From: Devosia sp. Root685
GTDB lineage: Bacteria; Pseudomonadota; Alphaproteobacteria; Rhizobiales; Devosiaceae
NCBI RefSeq assembly: GCF_001427875.1
Contig: NZ_LMHK01000002.1
Location: 865,436-929,435, forward strand
Length of the DNA stretch: 64,000 nt
Direction of reading: 5' to 3'
Part shown: positions 1 through 7,984 of the stretch, piece after piece
How the letters are laid out: each line of letters starts with the position of its first letter
How positions within the stretch are numbered: position 1 is the stretch's first letter
The notes under the pieces: generated by a model
What the model was told of the DNA's origin: nothing
Seen by the model: only the letters and a program-made list of their open reading frames with translations
The model's database searches: none
Program-made: the position numbers and the translations under genes

Positions 1-1046
1 CTTTCTGATCCACTGGTCGACCGCGACGGCGGCATGATGAGAACGCCGATGAGAAGGTACGTCCATTGCGCATCGGCCCCGAGGAGGCGCAGGCCGAGCG
101 AGAACACGCCCACGATCAGCGCGCCGAACAGCATGCCCATGATCGAGCCCCGGCCACCGAACAGCGAAATGCCGCCGATCACCACGGCCGTAATGCTTTC
201 AATATTCGCCGTCTGGCCCGAGGTTGGCGACACCGAACCGATGCGGCCAATGAGAACCCATCCGGCAAAGGCGCAAATGAGGCCCGACAGCATATAAACA
301 GAGATCAGCACCGAGCGTGTGTTGACGCCGGCTAGCTTGGCCGCTTCCGCATCGTCACCCACCGCATAGACGTGCCGGCCCCAGGCGGTGTGGCGCAACA
401 CATAGGCGAGCACCAGCACAATGGCGATGAAAGCCAACACGCCGTAGGTGAAGACCGCGCCGCCCACCGAGAACGACTGCCCAAAAAACTGTAATAGCGG
501 CGCCTGGGTTTCGATCTCCTGCGCCCGGATCGTCTCATTGCCCGAATAAAGAAAATTACTGGCGAGCGCGATCTGCCAGACGCCGAGCGTCACGATAAAG
601 GGCGGCAGTTTCACGCGCGCGATCAGCCAGCCATTGATGAAGCCGACAAACGTGCCGAGCACGAGGCCACAGGCAATGGCCACCGCCGGCGGCATGCCGA
701 GGCGGAAGGTGAACTGACCCATCACCACCGAACTCAAGACCATGATGGCCCCGACCGAAAGATCGATGCCGGCCGTCAGGATCACCAGCGATTGCGCCGC
801 GCCAACAATGCCGACGATGGCGACCTGCTGCAGGATCAGCGTCAGCGCGAAGGACGAGAAGAACTTGCCGCCCAAAAGGGCGCCGAAGACCACGATGGAA
901 AGCACCAGCACGATCAGCGGCACCAGCGCGGGATTGCTGTGCAAGGCGTGCTGCAGGCGCGAGAGTAGCGTTATCTGCTGCTCAAAACTTGCAATCGTCT
1001 CGCCGCGGCGGGCGAGGCCTGCCTCGGCCTCGGTTGGGTTCGTCAT
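1..1046 (-). CDS. frcC: Fructose-type sugar ABC transporter permease FrcC, 3' end off window and apparently frameshifted
   Basis: Inner-membrane permease of the RbsC/FrcC family that would pass fructose or a related sugar delivered by the binding protein encoded just upstream. The product starts at an ATG (1044-1046) preceded by GAGGAGG and carries about eight to ten hydrophobic segments, with family stretches such as LTAGIDLSVGA and ITAVVIGGISLFGGRGS. Near the left edge the frame reads LLIGVLIMPPSRSTSG, whereas the neighbouring frame gives AAVAVDQWIRK, the normal C-terminus of FrcC-like permeases. One base therefore seems to be missing at about 33-35, after some 337 codons. It follows frcB on the same strand across a 79-base gap holding a hairpin. 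The ATPase and kinase genes expected for this operon would lie to the left. The family call is strong; whether the frameshift is real or an assembly error cannot be told here. Confidence 0.85.
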   Translation of the reverse strand, partial: MTNPTEAEAGLARRGETIASFEQQITLLSRLQHALHSNPALVPLIVLVLSIVVFGALLGGKFFSSFALTLILQQVAIVGIVGAAQSLVILTAGIDLSVGAIMVLSSVVMGQFTFRLGMPPAVAIACGLVLGTFVGFINGWLIARVKLPPFIVTLGVWQIALASNFLYSGNETIRAQEIETQAPLLQFFGQSFSVGGAVFTYGVLAFIAIVLVLAYVLRHTAWGRHVYAVGDDAEAAKLAGVNTRSVLISVYMLSGLICAFAGWVLIGRIGSVSPTSGQTANIESITAVVIGGISLFGGRGSIMGMLFGALIVGVFSLGLRLLGADAQWTYLLIGVLIMPPSRSTSGSE

Positions 1047-1077
1047 TGGGGTCCTCCTCGCCCGAATTCCCTGATGG

Positions 1078-1103
1078 TTCAGGGCGGCCTCGACCGCCCC
1101 GAA
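1078..1103 (-). promoter_or_regulatory. Intercistronic hairpin between frcB and frcC
   Basis: TTCAGGGCGG and CCGCCCCGAA form a 10-bp stem (one mismatch or wobble) around a six-base loop. There is no T-run, so it is not a classical terminator. Its place just after a binding-protein gene is typical of hairpins that stabilise the upstream part of the mRNA or partly stop transcription, which gives more binding protein than permease. Confidence 0.6.
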
Positions 1104-1126
1104 CCGATTATAACTGGCCTGGGCCT

Positions 1127-2143
1127 TCAGCCCCAGCAGAGTTCGGTGCCCTCGGTAGTATCGATCGAGTCGACCCCATCGACCGGCTGGTCGGTTACGA
1201 GTTTGACGCCGGTATCGAAGAAGTCCTTGCCTTCGGTCGGGGTCGGCTTGGCGCCGCTATCGGCCCAGGCCTTGATCGCCTCGACGCCGAGCGCCGCCAT
1301 CTGCAGCGGATATTGCTGCGAGGTCGCCCCGATGACGCCGTCCTTCACATTGGCAACGCCCGGGCAGCCGCCATCGACGGAAACGATCGTGACATCCTTT
1401 TCCCGGCCGATGGATTTCAGCGCTTCGTAGGCACCGGCAGCCGAGGGTTCGTTGATGGTGTAAACGACGTTGATCATCGGATCCTTGGCGAGAAGGTTTT
1501 CCATGGCCTTGCGGCCGCCCTCCTCGTTGCCCGCGGTCACATCGTGACCAACGATGCGCGGATCGCTTTCGTCGCCCCACTTGTTGGGATCTCCCAACTC
1601 GATGCCGAAGCCGGAGAGGAAACCCTGGTCGCGCAACACGTCGACGCTGGGCTGGCTGACAGCAAGATCGAGCATGGCGATCTTGGCATTGGCAGCTTCC
1701 GCACCGAGCTTGCCCGCGGCCCATTTGCCGATGAGTTCACCGGCAAGGAAATTGTCGGTGGCAAAGGTCGCGTCCGCCGCATCGACCGGGTTGAGCGGCG
1801 TATCGAGCGCGATGACAAGCAGGCCCGCATCGCGCGCCTTCTGCACCGACTGCACGATGGCCGAGGTGTCGGACGCAGCGATGAGAATGCCCTTGGCGCC
1901 ATCTGCAATGCAGGTCTCGATGGCCGCAACCTGGGTTTCGTGGTCGCCGTCGATCTTGCCGGCAAAAGCCTTGAGCGCCACGCCCAGCTCCTGCGCCTTG
2001 GCTTCGGCGCCTTCCTTCATCTTGACGAAGAAGGGGTTGGTATCGGTTTTGGTGATCAGGCAGGCGCTGACGGTGTCCTGCGCCAAAACAGCCGACGACA
2101 TGACGGCAAGGCTCAATGCCGTGCCAATAAGCAGCTTCTTCAC
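1127..2143 (-). CDS. frcB: Periplasmic fructose-type sugar-binding protein FrcB
   Basis: Periplasmic substrate-binding protein of a CUT2-type ABC importer (338 aa). The start is a GTG (2141-2143) preceded by GGGAGAG, and gives a Sec signal peptide [22 protein letters not shown]. The mature part begins [20 protein letters not shown] and contains [36 protein letters not shown] and SVDGGCPGV, all characteristic of the rhizobial FrcB fructose/ribose/mannose-binding protein. Length also agrees with that family. An upstream ATG in the same frame would add a leader with no signal character and is rejected. It is the first gene of the operon, divergent from a ROK regulator, with a palindromic AT-rich site in the intergenic region. 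The exact sugar is inferred from family resemblance. Confidence 0.9.
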   Translation of the reverse strand: MKKLLIGTALSLAVMSSAVLAQDTVSACLITKTDTNPFFVKMKEGAEAKAQELGVALKAFAGKIDGDHETQVAAIETCIADGAKGILIAASDTSAIVQSVQKARDAGLLVIALDTPLNPVDAADATFATDNFLAGELIGKWAAGKLGAEAANAKIAMLDLAVSQPSVDVLRDQGFLSGFGIELGDPNKWGDESDPRIVGHDVTAGNEEGGRKAMENLLAKDPMINVVYTINEPSAAGAYEALKSIGREKDVTIVSVDGGCPGVANVKDGVIGATSQQYPLQMAALGVEAIKAWADSGAKPTPTEGKDFFDTGVKLVTDQPVDGVDSIDTTEGTELCWG

Positions 2144-2257
2144 GGATATCTCTCCCTTGAACCGGCCCCAGCCAAAGCGGCTCCTCCACAGGCTGGAGGC
2201 TGGTCTCATGTGTTTTCACGCTCTTATCGTTGCGCGTCCCGGATCACCCGTCAATAT

Positions 2258-2272
2258 ATAAATCTCATTTAT
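2258..2272. promoter_or_regulatory. Candidate operator of the ROK regulator
   Basis: A perfect inverted repeat ATAAAT-CTC-ATTTAT lies in the divergent gap between frcB and the ROK gene, followed by extra ATTT repeats. AT-rich palindromes are typical of ROK-family operators. The position, 115 bases from the frcB start and 60 from the regulator start, suits control of both promoters. Confidence 0.5.
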
Positions 2273-2331
2273 TTATTTATTCGAAGCGCGCTATCTTCCG
2301 CTTCGGAATACCTCCCACTATGGTGCCCGTC

Positions 2332-3528
2332 ATGACTACGGCAAACATCAGAAGCGTCAGCAGCGGGGTCAATCAGAGTGGGGTTCGGGATCATAACGAA
2401 CGGCTGCTGCTGACCCTGTTGCAGCGCCATGGAGCCCTGGCCGGCAGCGACCTGGCGCGCCTCGCAAACCTCTCTCCGCAAACGGTTTCAATTATTTTGC
2501 GCGAGATGGAGGCCGAGGGCCTTCTCGCGCGTGGAGCGCCGGTCAAGGGCAAGGTCGGCAAACCTTCCGTGCCGATGAGTCTCGCCGAAGGGGGCGTGCT
2601 CTCCATTGGGTGCAAAATCGGGCGGCGCAGCGCGGTATTGCTGCTCGCCGATTTCCGCGGTGCCGTGCGCCAGCAATTGCAGATCACCTATTCCTACCCT
2701 CTCCCCGAACACATCTTTTCCTTTCTCCGGGAAGGCCTGGCGCAAATCCTGGCTTCCTGTTCGCCAAATGAACGCACCCGCATCTGCGGCATTGGCATTG
2801 GCGTGCCGTTCGAACTCTGGAAGTGGAACGAGCTGGTGGGCGCGCCGGCTGACGAATTCGCGCTCTGGAAAAATGTCGATTTCGCCAAAGAACTGGCCGA
2901 TTTCACCGACCTGCCCGTTAGCCTCGTCAATGACGCCACGGCAGGCTGCCAGGCCGAACATGTCTACGGCCGGGGCAAGGAATTTCGCGATTACGCCTAT
3001 TTCTTCGTCGGCGCCTTTATCGGTGGTGGCATCGTCCTCAACAACACCGTCTACCAGGGCCATCGCGGCAATGCGGGCGCGCTTGGCTCTCTGCGCAGTT
3101 TTGGGCCGCAAGGCGAAAGCCAGCAATTGATCGACGCCGCTTCGATACATCTCCTTGAAACGCGCCTGATCGAAAACGGCCTCGACGCCGCCGACCTGTG
3201 GACGTTGCCGCAAGACTGGAGCCGCTTCTCTCGCTTCGTCGAACCCTGGATCGGCCGCACCGCCCAAGAGCTGGCGCGGGCCAGCCTTTCTGTCTGCGCC
3301 GTCATCGATTTCGAGGCCATTCTGATCGACGGTGCCTTCCCCGATCCGGTCAAGCAGGAACTCGTCGATCGTACGCGGCGCTATCTCGTCAATCAGGATA
3401 TGCGCGGCCTGATCGCCCCGCGCATCGAGGTCGCGACCGTCGGGTTTAATGCCCGGGCCATTGGCGCAGCCGCCAGTCCCCTCTTTGACCGCTATTTCCT
3501 GAACGGCAATATTCGCCTCTCGGGCTGA
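2332..3528 (+). CDS. frcR: ROK-family transcriptional regulator, FrcR-like
   Basis: DNA-binding regulator of the ROK (NagC/XylR) family, 398 aa. An N-terminal winged helix (about residues 15-75: LLLTLLQRHGALAGSDLARL, then SPQTVSIILREMEAEGLL) is followed by a sugar-kinase-like domain with IGIGVPFE, NDATAGCQAEHVYGRG, FFVGAFIGGGIVLNN and GHRGNAGALG. The zinc-binding cysteine cluster of many ROK proteins is not visible. It is divergent from frcB and shares a short gap with a palindromic site, so it most likely controls the frc operon in response to the sugar or its phosphate. An in-frame ATG at 2320 is an alternative start, but 2332 gives the better family N-terminus. Confidence 0.85.
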   Translation: MTTANIRSVSSGVNQSGVRDHNERLLLTLLQRHGALAGSDLARLANLSPQTVSIILREMEAEGLLARGAPVKGKVGKPSVPMSLAEGGVLSIGCKIGRRSAVLLLADFRGAVRQQLQITYSYPLPEHIFSFLREGLAQILASCSPNERTRICGIGIGVPFELWKWNELVGAPADEFALWKNVDFAKELADFTDLPVSLVNDATAGCQAEHVYGRGKEFRDYAYFFVGAFIGGGIVLNNTVYQGHRGNAGALGSLRSFGPQGESQQLIDAASIHLLETRLIENGLDAADLWTLPQDWSRFSRFVEPWIGRTAQELARASLSVCAVIDFEAILIDGAFPDPVKQELVDRTRRYLVNQDMRGLIAPRIEVATVGFNARAIGAAASPLFDRYFLNGNIRLSG

Positions 3529-3540
3529 TGCCTGTTCCGT

Positions 3541-3579
3541 TCAACGAGCCGCTCACTAATCTCGATGCCGAACTGCACG
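3541..3579 (+). pseudogene. Fossil fragment of a MalK/UgpC-type ABC ATPase gene
   Basis: Thirty-five of 39 bases match 13501-13539 of the intact ATPase gene in this window when the two are lined up. Translated, the fragment reads FNEPLTNLDAELHG, the decayed Walker B/D-loop segment (FDEPLSNLDAELRV in the intact gene). No other part of an ATPase gene is visible around it. It sits between the convergent ends of the ROK and LysR genes. It is most simply a remnant left by deletion of a sugar ABC ATPase gene. Confidence 0.6.
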
Positions 3580-3589
3580 GCACTCAGCA

Positions 3590-4408
3590 TTACCGCTGGC
3601 GCACCTGGTCGTGGAGCCAGTCACAAAAATGGCGCGGCGCGGCGCGGTGGTCGCCTTCGCGGATGAGCGCGAAGTACCAGTCGGGACCCTTCAACACGGT
3701 ATCCAGCGGCGCCACCAACTGCCCGCTGTCCAGTAAAGGCCGGAACAGCGTCGGCGACAATAATCCCACGCCCAGGCCGCTTACCGCCGCATTGGCGATG
3801 AGTTCGAAGATCGAATAGTTGACGCCGGCAAAGCGCAGATTGCCCGGCACGGGTCGCTCGGCCCGGGCAAACCACTTGCCCCAATCGGGGTGCGGCAGCA
3901 GGTCGAAATTCGACAGGTCTTCCGGCACCCCCAGCGTCCCGGCACCCAGCAGCCTGGGCGCGATCATTGGCGTGACATCGACCGGCGTGAGGGCATATTC
4001 GTCAAGCCCGTCCCACCCACCCCGTCCGGTCCGTATCGCGACGTCGAAGGCCGTTGGGTCACGCAGGTCCGAGGATATGTCCAATTCGATGCTCCCGCCG
4101 CCGGCGGCCCGATAGCCTGATAGCCGCGGCGCCAGCCAGCGCGAGGCAAAGGTTGGCGGCACCGTGACCCGTAAGGGCCCGGCACCGGCCTGGAATTTAT
4201 CGAGAGCCGTGCTGATGCCATCGAGCGCCTGCCGCACCTGGTTCGCCAGCGCAACCGCTTCCGGCGTCGGGACGACACGCCGGCCGACGCGCATGAACAA
4301 AGCCTGGCCGAGCTCGAGTTCAAGCGTACGGATGCGCAGGCTCACCGCGGCGGGGGTAAGCGCCAGGCGATCCGCCGCACCGGCGAAGCTGCCCGCGCTG
4401 ACGCACAT
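3590..4408 (-). CDS. LysR-family transcriptional regulator
   Basis: Regulator with an N-terminal LysR helix-turn-helix (SAGSFAGAADRLALTPAAVS, then LRIRTLELELGQALFMRVGR) and a C-terminal effector-binding domain; 272 aa from the first ATG. That ATG lies inside the first helix. In-frame sequence upstream reads RPALESLRILEM, exactly what a LysR N-terminus needs, back to an ATT at 4442-4444 where family members have their ATG, with AAGGG nine bases before it and a stop six codons further upstream. Either ATT is used as a rare start or the start codon has mutated. It diverges from the PhzF-like gene and probably regulates it and the epoxide-hydrolase-like gene, as is usual for divergent LysR genes. 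Confidence 0.8.
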   Translation of the reverse strand: MCVSAGSFAGAADRLALTPAAVSLRIRTLELELGQALFMRVGRRVVPTPEAVALANQVRQALDGISTALDKFQAGAGPLRVTVPPTFASRWLAPRLSGYRAAGGGSIELDISSDLRDPTAFDVAIRTGRGGWDGLDEYALTPVDVTPMIAPRLLGAGTLGVPEDLSNFDLLPHPDWGKWFARAERPVPGNLRFAGVNYSIFELIANAAVSGLGVGLLSPTLFRPLLDSGQLVAPLDTVLKGPDWYFALIREGDHRAAPRHFCDWLHDQVRQR

Positions 4409-4540
4409 CTCTAGGATACGGAGCGATTCAAGCGCGGGACGAATGATAAGTTTCCCTTGTCATATGGGCAAGCAATGCGCGTTTTGGGACGCCGCCGCAC
4501 TGGTGCACAGTCTGCCTATCAAAGCGATAGGAGCGATGCC

Positions 4541-5428
4541 TTGCAACAGCAATCAAGCAGTTCAGCCTTAGTGGTCGGCCTTATCGACGTGTTTGCCGAT
4601 ACCGCCTTGAGCGGCAACCCGCTGGCCGTTGTTGAAGGTGCTGATGGTCTGTCCGACGCGCAGCTGCGCCGCATCGCCGGCGAATTCAACCAGGCCGAAA
4701 CGACCTTCGTCATGCACAGCGATCGGGCCGACCTCAAACTCCGGTCCTTCACGGCCGCCGGGGCTGAAGTGGGCGGCGCCGGCCACAATGCGCTCGGTGC
4801 GTGGCTGTGGTTGGCCGAGGACGGCAAGCTCGGGCCGATCGAGGCCTCCCGAACCTTCCACCAGGAAATCGGCGGCGAACTGCTTCCGATCGAGCTTCGC
4901 CGGGTCGATGGGCGGATTGTTGGACGCATGCGGCAATCAACGCTCACGCTGGGACCGGCACTCACCGATCTGGCCCCGCTGGCGGCCGCGCTTGGCCTAT
5001 CGTGCGAGGATGTTCTCTCCAAGCCTGCGGCGCGAGTCGCCGCCACGGGGGTGGCGCACCTGCTGGTCCGTCTTGCGGATATGGCGGCGGTCGATCGGGC
5101 CGACCCATCCGCCAAGGGGCTGCTGAAAGTTCTGGCCGGGGCTTCGGCGGAGGGGTGCTACGTCTATGCCCTCGATGGCGCTACGCCAAACCGCGCCTAT
5201 GCAAGGTTCTTCAACCCCACCGTGGGGTTGTGGGAAGACGCCGCCACCGGCACTGCCGCCGGACCGCTTGCCGCATATCTGGCAAGCGAGGGCCTGATCT
5301 CGGGCGCGATCGAGATCGAGCAAGGCACCAAAATGGGACGCCGGAGCATTTTGCGCGTCAGCCTTGCTTCCGAGCCCGAAGTTTCGGGTGCCGGCATCAT
5401 CGTGATGCGCGGCAGGCTGTTCATCTGA
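4541..5428 (+). CDS. PhzF-family isomerase/epimerase-like protein
   Basis: Member of the PhzF (diaminopimelate-epimerase-fold) family, about 295 aa. Family landmarks are VFADTALSGNPLAVV near the N-terminus, the conserved glutamate in GEFNQAETTFV, GGAGHNALGAWLWL, and a C-terminal LWEDAATGTAAGPLAAYL corresponding to the DPATGSA motif. The start is uncertain. TTG at 4541 has TAGGAG correctly spaced before it, GTG 4571 would also keep the fold, and ATG 4457 adds a poor leader. It is divergent from the LysR gene and followed 95 bases later by the epoxide-hydrolase-like gene. The substrate cannot be told from sequence. Confidence 0.8.
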   Translation: MQQQSSSSALVVGLIDVFADTALSGNPLAVVEGADGLSDAQLRRIAGEFNQAETTFVMHSDRADLKLRSFTAAGAEVGGAGHNALGAWLWLAEDGKLGPIEASRTFHQEIGGELLPIELRRVDGRIVGRMRQSTLTLGPALTDLAPLAAALGLSCEDVLSKPAARVAATGVAHLLVRLADMAAVDRADPSAKGLLKVLAGASAEGCYVYALDGATPNRAYARFFNPTVGLWEDAATGTAAGPLAAYLASEGLISGAIEIEQGTKMGRRSILRVSLASEPEVSGAGIIVMRGRLFI

Positions 5429-5523
5429 GCCAATCAACCAACTGACCAAACTCCAGAACGTCGCGACAGTCGTCGCGCCCTCGCACCGTGCCCTCGCAAA
5501 TCCCCGCAAGTGAAAGGACCGAC

Positions 5524-6738
5524 ATGCCTCTGACCCGCCGTCAATTCAACAAGGCCCTTGCCGCCTCAGCTTTGCTCAGCGGCTTCACCAAAACCGCCTT
5601 CGCACAGGAGACCTCTGCCGTGACCACACCGACAGCTTTCCAAATCGCCATCCCCGAGGCCCAGCTCGCCGACCTCAAATATCGCCTCGAGCACACCCGC
5701 TGGCCGGACGAGCCGGCCGACGCAGGCTGGGCCATGGGAACCAATCTCGACTACATGAAGCGGCTGACCGATTACTGGCTCAACGGCTACGATTGGCGCC
5801 GGGCCGAGGCGAGTTTGAACGCATTTGCCAACTTCAAGGTCGGCATTGACGGGATCGATCTGCATTTCATCCATCAGCCCTCCAAGAACCCCGACGCGGT
5901 TCCGCTCCTGCTGCTGCATGGCTGGCCGGACTCGTTTTATCGCTATCACCGTGTGATCGCGCAGCTGCCCGAAACCTTCCATGTCGTTGTCCCCTCGATC
6001 CCCGGCACCGGCTTTTCCGGCAAGACCGCCCTGCCAATGGACCAGGTCGCCGATCTGTTCGCCCGCCTGATGAAAGAGACGCTCGGCTATGAAAAATTCA
6101 TCGCTGCGGGTGGCGACGGCGGTTCCATCATCTCGATGTCGCTGGCTCAGCGCCATCCCGAGGTCCTCCTCGGCCTTCACGTGACCGATGTGGGATATCC
6201 CGATCACACCACCGACTTTGCCGTTCTAACCCCGCCGGAACAGGCCTATGCCGGCGCCATCCAGCAATGGTTCTTCGCACACGGCGCCTTCAATCTGGTG
6301 CACGCGACAAAGCCGCAAAGCATCGCCTTTGCGATGAATGACTCCCCGGTCGGGCTGGCGGCCTGGATTATAAGCTTCATGGCCGGAATGGGTCATGGCG
6401 ACGAAGCCGATGCGCGCTTTGGCCGTGATGAACTGCTCACCAATATCATGATCTATTGGCTGACCGAGACGGCCGCCTCATCCTTCCGGATCTATAACCA
6501 GAACATGATGCATCCCCCCACCATCATGGGCAGCAATACCGGCATCCCGGTCGCCGTGGCCAGCGAACTGCCCATCCCCGGGGGCGTGCGCCTGCCGCGA
6601 GAATGGGCGGATCGCCAGACCTCGGGCAACGTGGTCCAGTTCCACGACATGGAGAAAGCGGGCCATTTCGCCGCCTGGGAAGACCCGGCATTCTTTGTCG
6701 GCGATCTCGTCCAGTTCGCCGAACTCCTCAAGAGCTGA
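5524..6738 (+). CDS. Tat-exported epoxide hydrolase-like alpha/beta hydrolase
   Basis: Alpha/beta hydrolase of the epoxide-hydrolase family with the EHN N-terminal domain, 404 aa. The chosen ATG has AAAGGA before it and starts MPLTRRQFNKALAASALL, a twin-arginine signal ending at AFAQ. The EHN domain follows (FQIAIPEAQLADLKYRLEHT). The hydrolase core has the oxyanion motif HGWPDSFYR, a nucleophile elbow GGDGGS with candidate Asp198, and a C-terminal GHF with candidate His381. Export through Tat is unusual for the family and suggests a periplasmic detoxifying or scavenging role. It probably shares a transcript with the PhzF-like gene. Confidence 0.85.
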   Translation: MPLTRRQFNKALAASALLSGFTKTAFAQETSAVTTPTAFQIAIPEAQLADLKYRLEHTRWPDEPADAGWAMGTNLDYMKRLTDYWLNGYDWRRAEASLNAFANFKVGIDGIDLHFIHQPSKNPDAVPLLLLHGWPDSFYRYHRVIAQLPETFHVVVPSIPGTGFSGKTALPMDQVADLFARLMKETLGYEKFIAAGGDGGSIISMSLAQRHPEVLLGLHVTDVGYPDHTTDFAVLTPPEQAYAGAIQQWFFAHGAFNLVHATKPQSIAFAMNDSPVGLAAWIISFMAGMGHGDEADARFGRDELLTNIMIYWLTETAASSFRIYNQNMMHPPTIMGSNTGIPVAVASELPIPGGVRLPREWADRQTSGNVVQFHDMEKAGHFAAWEDPAFFVGDLVQFAELLKS

Positions 6739-6768
6739 TCGCGGTCGCAGGCCCGCACACCAAAGGAC

Positions 6769-6792
6769 GCCGGGTGGGACCTCCCGCCCGGC
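6769..6792 (+). terminator. GC-rich hairpin after the epoxide-hydrolase-like gene
   Basis: GCCGGGTGGG and CCCGCCCGGC pair over 10 bp (one G-T) around ACCT, 30 bases after the stop codon. No clear T-run follows, so it may stop transcription only partly or protect the mRNA end. Confidence 0.5.
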
Positions 6793-6877
6793 GGCTTCGA
6801 GCCGGTCGTGGATCTTTAGCAGAAGAACCGCCCAGCCCGGCCCCGCCTCAATGAAAATGGTCTTGACTTTCGTTAGA

Positions 6878-6913
6878 GAAAAGGCTTTTTCAAATCTGCG
6901 AAAAGGCTTTCTC
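6878..6913 (+). promoter_or_regulatory. Tandem LacI-type operator sites with a -35-like box
   Basis: Two near-palindromes, GAAAAGGCTTTTTC (6878-6891) and GAAAAGGCTTTCTC (6900-6913), lie 22 bp apart, two helical turns, just before the LacI gene. A TTGACT box at 6863-6868 could be the -35 element. The layout suggests that the regulator represses its own promoter and the transporter operon downstream. Confidence 0.55.
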
Positions 6914-6926
6914 ACGGAAAACACCC

Positions 6927-7940
6927 TTGTCATTTCAGCCCACGAAGCGCGTACGGATTTATGACGTTGCCCAAGCGGCCGGCGTCAGTGTGGCTACCGC
7001 CTCGAAGGCGCTGAACGACACCGGGCGCATGACCGAGGAAACCCGGGCCCGCGTCAAAGAGGCTGCGAGCAGCCTCGGTTTTCGACCCAATGCGATGGCG
7101 CGTGGCCTCATACAGCGTCGCAGCTTTACAGTCGGGCTGCTGACCAATGACACCTATGGCCGCTTTACCCTGCCCCTGATGGCGGGGGTTTCCGAAGAGC
7201 TCGTTGATCAGGGCATATCGGTTTTTCTCTGCACCATTGAGGACGATCCGGCGCTCGCCAAAATTCATGTCGATGCCATGCTCGACAAACAGGTCGATGG
7301 CATCATCGCCTCAGGTAAGCGCATCGATCGGCAACTGCCGGTCGATCTCGCCAACCTCAACATCCCGGTGGTCTACGCGTTCACCAAGGCTCCGGCCGAT
7401 GCGGTGAGCCTCGTGTCGGACGACGCGGAAGGGTCGCGCGAGGCTGTCGAATGGCTCAAAAGCCTCGGCCGCCAACGCATGGTTCACGTGACCGGTCCCA
7501 GGAGCTTTGCCTCGGTGGAAGAGCGTGCCGGTGCCTATCGCGCGTCGGTCGGCGAAAACGCTCCGGTCTTCTTCGGCGCCTGGTCCGAGCAATGGGGCCA
7601 CGAAGCGGTCGCCCAGATCTGGGACGCCACGGGCGAAAAGCCCGATGCCATTTTTTGCGGCAATGACCAGATCGCCCGCGGCGTCGTCGATGCCCTGCGC
7701 GAGCGCGGCGTCTCCGTGCCCACAGATGTTTCGGTCATCGGCTTCGACAATTGGGAAATCGTGGCCGCCGCCACGCGCCCGCCGCTTACGACGATCGACA
7801 TGAATCTCAAGGAACTCGGCCGGGAAGCTGGCCGCCTGGTTCTGGCTTTGGCAGCGGGAGAGACTGTCGAGCCGGGGATCCGCAAGCTGCCATGCCAGCT
7901 TGTGGTCAGACAATCCTGCGGGGGCGCACCCCGCAGCTAA
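6927..7940 (+). CDS. LacI-family transcriptional regulator of the arabinoside transport operon
   Basis: LacI/GalR-type repressor, about 337 aa. It begins with a TTG start that has GGAAAA upstream. The helix-turn-helix RIYDVAQAAGVSVATASKAL is followed by a hinge and a periplasmic-binding-protein-like effector domain (FCGNDQIARGVVDALRERG, SVIGFDNWEIVAAATRPPLT). It is the first gene of a six-gene plus-strand cluster with a CUT1 importer and a GH127 arabinofuranosidase, so the inducer is probably an arabinose-containing sugar. Two palindromes directly upstream support autoregulation. Confidence 0.85.
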   Translation: MSFQPTKRVRIYDVAQAAGVSVATASKALNDTGRMTEETRARVKEAASSLGFRPNAMARGLIQRRSFTVGLLTNDTYGRFTLPLMAGVSEELVDQGISVFLCTIEDDPALAKIHVDAMLDKQVDGIIASGKRIDRQLPVDLANLNIPVVYAFTKAPADAVSLVSDDAEGSREAVEWLKSLGRQRMVHVTGPRSFASVEERAGAYRASVGENAPVFFGAWSEQWGHEAVAQIWDATGEKPDAIFCGNDQIARGVVDALRERGVSVPTDVSVIGFDNWEIVAAATRPPLTTIDMNLKELGREAGRLVLALAAGETVEPGIRKLPCQLVVRQSCGGAPRS

Positions 7941-7984
7941 ACGCAGGGACCGGCGCACAGGTCCAAATTGGGAGGAGTAAAATC

